This document shows positions 57,860 to 64,000 of a DNA stretch of 64,000 nucleotides, one piece after another (position 1 is the first letter of the stretch; each line of letters opens with the position of its first letter). Both the position numbers and the translations under genes were made by a program. Under the pieces are notes generated by a model that saw nothing but the letters and a program-made list of their open reading frames with translations, had not been told where the DNA came from and searched no databases. The DNA is taken from contig JAQFVV010012398.1 of NCBI GenBank assembly GCA_028023455.1, positions 11,397,160 through 11,461,159 of the forward strand. Reading direction: 5' to 3'. Source of the stretch: Epiperipatus broadwayi (lineage: Eukaryota; Onychophora; Udeonychophora; Euonychophora; Peripatidae).

Positions 57860-59845
57860 TCAATTGAACTTGTAAAATTGTTTTAAAATATTAACAGATT
57901 TTAAACATTGTTCAGAAATGAATAAAATTAATATGAAGATAACTGGTACACTATTAAGAACTGCAAGAAAGATAGCTAGTATAAAAAAGCAACAATTGAT
58001 CAATAAATTTTCTACTGAGATAAAATAATGTATTAAAAAATAAAATAATATGAAAAATTTTAAAAATAATCCATTAAAGAAATTGAGTATTTACCGTTTT
58101 GTAAAATGGCATAAAAAAGAATTAATTTTAAAGAAATTGAGTATTTACAGTTTTATAAAATGGCATAAAAAAGAATTAATTACATTATAAGATAATTTTG
58201 AATTGGCAAGAAAATCTATGAAAGAAAATAAAAATCTCAAAAGTGGAAAACATCCTGTTATTTAAAAAAAATGTTTCAGCAATAAAAAGAAAAAAATAGA
58301 ACTATTACTAAAAAGGAAGATGACAGACATGATGGAATGTGAGAAAGACATTATTAAAGAATTACGTGGTAATAAAAACAAGAAAACAAAATATCTATGA
58401 AAAAATGAAAGGCTCCTTAAAATGATGGAATAATAAGTGATATCTTAGAATGAGATGAAAAAATAAACAAAATATTAGCAAAATTATATTAAATGTCTAA
58501 ATGATAAAGGATGTATCAAATGATTGGGAAAATTTGGTAATAATACTGATATTTTGAAAAAGTAATAAAGAAAATATTAGCACAGACGGAACTATTAGAA
58601 AATACAGATTTTCAAGTTTTATACAAAATCTTTATCAAAGTAATTACAATTCATTTATAGCAAACTTTGATTTAACAAAATTTTTACCACGGTAATTACA
58701 ACTTGTCTACAAAGAATATTGTATTCCCACCAACCAAGCGAACCAGCTGGATTTAAAAATGGTTTTAGTACAGTAGATCATATCCATGTATTGAGAGAAG
58801 TTGTAGGTTATGAAAAGACATTTGATTCTATAAACATTTCTCCAGTGATTAAAGGATTGGATCATTAGGGTATAGATCCAGGATATTGTCATATTTTAAA
58901 GAATATTTCAGCAACAATTAGATTACATAGTGATACTACATAGTGATACTAGTAAAGTCAACATTGAGCCAGGGTGACTCCATATCTCCAAAACTTTTTA
59001 CAGCAGTGTTGCAAGAAGTATTTTATGGATTTAAATGGGAAACTAAAGGAGTGAAAGTAAATGGAGATTATTTAATTCATTTAGATTTTGCAGATGATGT
59101 AATTGTTTTTTGCAAATAATGCTTTAGAGCTTCAGGAAATGTTGCAGGAGTTGGCAGATGAAAGTAGGACTAAAGATAAATGTAAAAAAGACTACAGTAA
59201 TGTTTAATGGATTTTCTTAAAATATGAAAATAAAGATTGATTACGATGGGACAGATGAAGTTAACAGCTAGAACTATCTTAATCATATTATTAATACAGA
59301 TGAAAACATAATGGATGAAATTAATCATAGAATTAAACTTGGTTGGAGGGCTTTAGGTAGAAGTAACTTGGTGCTGAAAGGAAATATGCCTATGTGTTTA
59401 AACAGGAAGGTTTTTAATAAATGTGTTTTACCAGTTCTTACTTATGGATCTGAGACATGGACACATAAAAGTAGAGCAATATAGGGACTTCAGATCACTC
59501 AAAGAAGTATGGAGAGATGGATGTTGGGAGTAACAAGAAGAGATCGAAATTGCAATATATGGGTAAGAGAACAAACATATGTTACTGACCTTATTGAAAA
59601 AATTAAAAGACTGAAGTGGAGCTGAGCTGGACATATTGCTAGAAGAGATGATAATAGATGGACAATTGAAATCTCAAACTTGCTTCCAAGAGACAAAAGA
59701 CCCAGGAAGAGATCACATGTGAGATGGATGGATGAAATAATAAAGTGTGCAGGAGTGATGTGGAGAAGAGAAGCTAAAGATCAGAGATGGATTGAACTTG
59801 GAGAAACCCTCATACTGCAGTGGATTGATAATGTTTGTTGATGAT
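57860..59845 (+). mobile_element. RTE-like LINE, second family, copy B (5' truncated)
   Basis: Begins in the linker between endonuclease and RT and runs to the same 3' end as copy A ('ctgcagtggattgataatg', mirror of 54166-54184). It shares derived differences with copy A that copy C lacks (for example 'gataactggtacactattaa' versus 'ataactgatacacttttaaa'). An extra internal duplication lies near 58078-58180 ('aaagaaattgagtatttac' twice). Confidence 0.8.
58700..59840 (+). pseudogene. RTE-like reverse transcriptase and C-terminal part, copy B
   Basis: Across frames, the + strand reads GFSTVDHIHVLREVVGYEKT near 58760-58825, an active-site block DFADDVIVF at about 59085-59112, YGSETWTHKSRA at about 59443-59478, TSKEVWRDGCWE-like and WMLGVTRRDRN at about 59519-59550, and HIARRDDNRWTIEI at about 59630-59672. 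Stops and shifts separate them. No intact protein. Confidence 0.75.
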
Positions 59846-60700
59846 GTTGATCTTCACTAAATCATCTAAGCCGATTACACAATTAACCTATTGTGACAAT
59901 AAAACCTAGTTCTTAACTTTTTATTTATGGATTCACCCTTGCGTGTGGTAACCATAATGAATATTAAAAATATTAATCCACAATTAAAAGTTCACAAACT
60001 AATTTTTTTTTTTTGTTTTAATCCATTTGCTTTTCAATAATGTGCAATTCTGAAACATTCTCAAATTCTGACTAATTCAAAATAATAATTGAATGGCAGA
60101 CCAGGGAATGGACATCATTATCTTGTTTAATTTGAAAAATGTCTCTGGTCTGATTTATCTTTAAGAATTATTGGCTTTGTTATAATTATACATGTATTCC
60201 AATATTAATACTAGTTTCCTGACATTTATTTATTTTTTAAGTTCACAATGTAGTCAAACCCTAAATGATTACAACTTTGCATTTTCCATACAATGTTTAT
60301 GCAAACTATCATTTTTATTCCATTTCTCAGTACTTAACAGCTTTTATAGATTGTATTGGCTGCAGAAAGGAGTTTGCTATTAACTGAAAGGAGACCCTTT
60401 GATTCCTCTTGGAGATCTTAAAGGAACCGAGCAGGGCAAATTCCTAATGTTCACTCCATACATTCTTGTCGTTGCAGCTGTTATTACTATATGATTATTT
60501 ATATAGTATATGAACATGGGTGGGCTGCTCACCAACACACATTAGCCAGCGTGGTGAGTTTATTGGCTTTTTACCTCTGAGTTTAAGATCAAGAAACATC
60601 ATGGTTTTTCTTCTCAGTGCCTGATAAGGCAGAATGAATGTTTGTGTAAATAATAAATATTTTTCCAATACATATATACAATTATGACAGACAAAAATAA
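59846..60700. other. Unclassified sequence
   Basis: No gene. The 60.38-60.65 kb part is more balanced ('ggaaccgagcagggcaaatt', 'gggtgggctgctcaccaaca') and may be repeat-derived. Confidence 0.35.
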
Positions 60701-60869
60701 AGCATGGCCCTTATTCCCAGGAGGCTGTAAAGTCACCAATTAAGGCAGCGGTTGGTGGCTGAAGGCGGAGGGTGCTAAGAATTCTCTGATTGCGGACCCA
60801 GCCTGCCATTTGATGACCACTTTTTATTTAGGTACTTACAACTGCAGATCACTTTCAAGTGAAGTAAGA

Positions 60870-61565
60870 TTGCAAGAATTAGAAGAATAACTCTTATATT
60901 AAATGGGATATTATTGGACTTTGTGAAGTTAGAAGAAAAGGTGAAGAGACAATTGATTTAAAAAGTGGAAATATACTCTATTATAAAGGCAAAAATATTG
61001 GAAATACAAGTGGAGTAGGATTCATTATAAATAAAAAGTGGAAGAACAATATTGTGGAGATTGATTGTGTATCAGACAGAGTGGCAAGATTAGTTATACA
61101 ACTTAATAGCAGATAACAAATGCAGATAATTCAGGTTTATGCCCCAACAACTTCTCATAGTGATGAAGTAGTAGAAGATTTTTATATGGATATACAAAAG
61201 GCTTTTGATCAGAGTAAACAATATTTTAAAATTGTTATGGGAGACTTTAATGCTAGAATTGGTAAACAAATGAAAGTGCTGTAGGTAATTTTGGTTATGG
61301 TAATAGAAATGAGAGAGGACATAGACTTGTGGAGTTTGCAGAAAAAGAAAAACTTTATATTATGATTTTTTTTTTCTTTTGAGAAAAATATTAAAAGGAA
61401 ATGGACATGAAAGTATCCAAATGAAGGTACAGCAGAATTGGATTATATTTTGACTAACAGGAAATACATATTTCAAGATTATAATGTTCTTAATAAATTT
61501 AACACAGGAAGTGATCATCGATTAGTAAGGTGTAAGATACGTGTTAATGTAAAACTAGAGAGGTA
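60870..61565 (+). pseudogene. RTE-like endonuclease, copy C
   Basis: Reads IKWDIIGLCEVRRKGEETID (GL-CEVRRKGEE is the block with the catalytic Glu), then GVGFIINKKW, SDRVARLVIQLNSR, a stop, IIQVYAPTTSHSDEVVEDFY, IVMGDFNARIG (the GDFN block), then frame shifts, PNEGTAELDYILTNRKY and FNTGSDHRLVRCKIRVNV (the GSDHR block). These are the conserved motifs of apurinic-type endonucleases in order. One or two frameshifts and several stops prevent a complete protein. Confidence 0.8.
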
Positions 61566-61569
61566 AAAA

Positions 61570-62013
61570 TTGTTAAGAAAAACAATATTTACAGTTGATA
61601 TTCCTAATCTTCAGAAAGTTTCTAATGAATTTAAATTAGAACTTACAAATCGGTTTCAAGTATTAGTAGATTTTGTACATGATTCAGATTTGAATGAAAT
61701 TAATATGAAAATAACTGATACACTTTTAAAAACTGTAACAAAGATAGCTGGTAGAAAAAGGCAGCAATTGACTAATAAAATTTCTACTGAGACTAGAGAA
61801 TTTATGAAGAAAAGAAGGAATATGAAGATATGCAAAAATGATGCATTAAAAAGAATTGAATATCTCGAATTTTGTAAAATGGTGCGGAAAAGAGTTGAAA
61901 ATGATATTAGAAAGTATAACTGTGAACTAGCAAGGAAAGCTGTAGAAGAGAATAAAAGTCTCAAGAATGTCAAACAGCATTTGGTATTGGTAGAAAATTT
62001 ATATCTGCAATAA
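61570..62013 (+). pseudogene. RTE-like linker region, copy C
   Basis: 147 codons open: MLRKTIFTVDIPNLQKVSNE at the start, NMKITDTLLKTVTKIAGRKR in the middle, then a Lys/Arg/Glu-rich segment (ISTETREFMKKRRNMKICKN). This is the region between endonuclease and RT of RTE-like polyproteins. It is homologous to the starts of copies A and B. The frame breaks at 62013. Confidence 0.75.
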
Positions 62014-62219
62014 GAAAAAAAGATGGAATTATTACTAAAAAGAGAGATGACATCATGAAATTGGTAGAACATTTTCATCAAGAATTATATAGTTATAAAG
62101 AACAAGTACCTCCTATAACTATTACATCTTCCGAATTGCCCAGAATTTTAAATGAAGAAGTGAAATATACAATTAAATGTATGAAGAAAGGAACGGTTCC
62201 AGGTAATGATTGAATTATA

Positions 62220-63438
62220 GGTAATACAGCATCTATTGATCCACACCACCCGATGGCACTTTTTCTATGCTAAAGCACATAAATATGCTGTTTACAAGGC
62301 CGCTCATAGATCTTACGGCCTATAAACTATTCAAACACTAAGATGTTGAAGTGCACCCTTACCCCAACATCTCTAGTATGTGGAATATTATTAGCGAAGG
62401 GTATGCAACACTCTCTATAGACATTACTCTTGACTATTGTACAGTGTATGATATGAAGGTTTCTGTAGTTGAAATGACGAAAACTATATTAGAACGGATT
62501 TTTTTTTTTTTTGCTTCAATGTATTGTAATTGATGTGAGTTAGTAAAAATTGTAATGAATTCTCAAACGCTCCTACTTTCGTTGTCAGGGGTCAGAATTC
62601 ACTAAATGAGGAGTGTAAATCACAATTCGGCAAAGTTCACAATCAAGCCGCGCACTTTCCGAGACTTTTTCGAGATCAAAACAGTTCAATGGCAGTCGAC
62701 CATTCGGTGTTATAGTTTTGAGATTGACCTGCTACAAAAGCAGATGCAGTGGCCTTCCTTCAACCCAAAAAAAAGAAAAAATATTTGACCCACCCAGAAA
62801 AACTGTCTTTGTGGTGGTTTAATAAAATTAAGGCATTGTCAAACACCTGAATTGGAATGTCAATGTCGACCAAGGTGTTCCATTCGCTCATGGAACGGGT
62901 TCTGAGGGCTACCTGGGAATCGGTTTTTTGCAAGCTGTATGGCTAATTTATTCTTGAAGCCAGGATCAGCTTACAGTGAAGCATATTACAGCTGAGTTGG
63001 AAAGGTGTCAAAATGATGTAAGGAATATGACGACAGGTCTTAGAGAGATCTGTCGAGAAAGCCTTGTTTCTCAATAACAAAAAAAAGATTCTTCAAAAAC
63101 AATCAAAAAGCTTAGAAAACCAAAGGAAAAAAAAGGTTCTTTAAAAAAAAAATAAAAAAAGACTGGACAAAAAGAAATGTTTGTTTTAATTTTAAAAAAA
63201 AGTAAAAAGACAGAATATTTTAAAACGGCCAACCCCCCCCCCCTTATTTTTTTGTTATTTTTAAGAAATATACATCAAACCGGTTACAAAAAAAAAAAAA
63301 AAAACAACAACAACAAAATCAAGTAAATTCAAAAAATAAATCAACAAAATTTTAAAAACAGCCCGGTAATGTTATATCTATTCGTTTCACTAGCAACAGC
63401 GCCATCGGATGATGTGGATCAATAAATGCTGTATTACC
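62220..63438. mobile_element. hAT-like non-autonomous DNA element with TIRs (1219 bp)
   Basis: Left end 'ggtaatacagcatctattga' + 'tccacaccacccgatggca'. The reverse complement of the right end reads 'ggtaatacagcatttattga' + 'tccacatcatccgatggcg'. The 39-bp TIRs have only a few mismatches. Flanks are gaattata (62212-62219) and aaattata (63439-63446): an 8-bp target duplication with one change. The interior includes A- and C-runs near 63.2 kb and short frames without a transposase motif. The 8-bp duplication suggests hAT, although the termini are not the usual CAGNG type. Confidence 0.85.
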
Positions 63439-63446
63439 AAATTATA

Positions 63447-64000
63447 ATTGATATATTGAAAGAAGCAGGTGAAGAAAGAGAAAAAATTTTAGCAAATTTA
63501 TATACCAATTGTCTAAATGATAATGATGTACCGGATGATTAAAAGAATGCAGTAATAATATTAATATTTTAAAAAGGTGATAAAGAAGATATTAGAAAAT
63601 ACAGACCCGTCAGCCTTTTATCGGTTTTATATAAAATTTTTACCAAGATAATTACAACTCGTCTACAGAGAACATTGGATTTCCATCAACCAAGAGAACA
63701 AGCTGGATTTAAAAGTGGTTTTAGTACAGTAGATCATATCCAGGTATTGAGAGAAGTTGTAGAAAGGACAAATGAATATGAGTTGTCATTATGTTTTGGA
63801 TTTGTAGATTATGAAAAGGCATTTGATTCTATAAATATTTCTTTAGTGATTAAAGCATTGGATCATCCGGGTATAGATCCAGGATATTGTCACATTTTAA
63901 AGAATATTTATAAAAATGCAACAGCAACAATTAGATTACATAATGATACTGGGAAAGTCAACATTGAGAAAGGTGTAAGACAAGATGACTCCATATCTCC
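63447..64000 (+). pseudogene. RTE-like reverse transcriptase, copy C (partial)
   Basis: Reads ILKEAGEEREKILANLYTNC and LNDNDVPDD, a stop, then AVIILIF, a stop, KGDKEDIRKYRPVSLLSVLY, KIFTKIITTRLQRTLDFHQP, EQAGFKSGFSTVDHIQVLRE, GFVDYEKAFDSINISLVIKA and KGVRQDDSISP at the window edge. These are the finger and early palm motifs of RTE-type RT, including the first catalytic Asp region (FVDYEKAFD). At least two stops are present near 63541 and 63571. The rest lies outside the window. Confidence 0.85.

Larger units (their letters stand above)
60705..64000 (+). mobile_element. RTE-like LINE, second family, copy C (runs off the window)
   Basis: Least decayed copy. The 5' leader ('ggaggctgtaaagtcaccaa', 'gcagcggttggtggctgaag') is followed by endonuclease, linker and reverse transcriptase. 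It is interrupted by a 1219-bp DNA element at 62220-63438. RT continues to the window end. Stops are fewer than in copies A and B. Confidence 0.85.

Noticed and set aside
59428-59696. Open frames on the - strand inside copy B of the RTE-like LINE (and a matching + frame at 54362 in copy A)
   Set aside because: They are antisense shadows of the LINE C-terminal region; their mutual similarity comes from the LINE homology.
61656-62081. 141-codon - strand frame
   Set aside because: Antisense of the RTE-like linker region of copy C; the sense strand carries the recognised protein.

Overview
This is a very AT-rich, gene-poor stretch of an animal nuclear genome, almost certainly an invertebrate. 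It has long introns with GT/AG boundaries, tRNA-derived repeats, RTE-, CR1- and Penelope-type retroelements, hAT and pogo-like DNA transposons, and a Ty3/Gypsy-type LTR element primed by tRNA-Lys. I cannot name the species. A mollusc (perhaps a cephalopod) or another lophotrochozoan is plausible, but arachnids and flatworms share this repeat mix. There are no bacterial-type genes, operons, rRNAs or functional tRNAs.

The only host gene I can support lies on the + strand. Two 130-nt exons (5971-6100 and 37680-37809) have clean splice boundaries, compatible phases (phase-1 donor into phase-1 acceptor) and continuous coiled-coil-like coding sequence. A short ATG-led segment at 2340-2378 ends at a possible phase-0 donor and could be the first coding exon. 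If so, most of the window is introns of one gene for an unrecognised coiled-coil protein: one intron of about 31.6 kb lies between the two good exons, and at least one more intron lies downstream.

The rest is a layered repeat landscape. From 0 to 11 kb there are foldback (inverted-repeat) elements, an eroded hAT transposon (about 7.06-9.03 kb) that itself contains a pogo-like element, and a Gypsy integrase remnant (9.1-10.0 kb). From 13.7 to 17.1 kb there is a large foldback split by a solo-LTR-like insertion, followed by a tRNA-derived repeat. From 18.9 to 23.4 kb there is a decayed CR1-like LINE on the - strand (PHD finger, SGNH esterase, reverse transcriptase), a Penelope GIY-YIG fragment and an inverted copy of the tRNA-derived repeat. 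From 24 to 31.5 kb there are more foldbacks and an AAT microsatellite.

From 31543 to 36690 there is a young, structurally complete, non-autonomous LTR retrotransposon on the - strand: two nearly identical LTRs of about 2.2 kb, only about 0.7 kb between them, a tRNA-Lys-type primer binding site and an ATAC target duplication. At 44.2-46.5 kb there is another LTR-like block. From 48 to 51.3 kb there is a decayed RTE-like LINE (- strand). From 54.1 to 64 kb there are three copies of a second RTE-like LINE. Two of these (54.2-56.9 kb - and 57.9-59.8 kb +) form an inverted pair. The third (60.7 kb to the window end, +) is split by a 1219-bp hAT-like element whose empty site can be read from the flanks.
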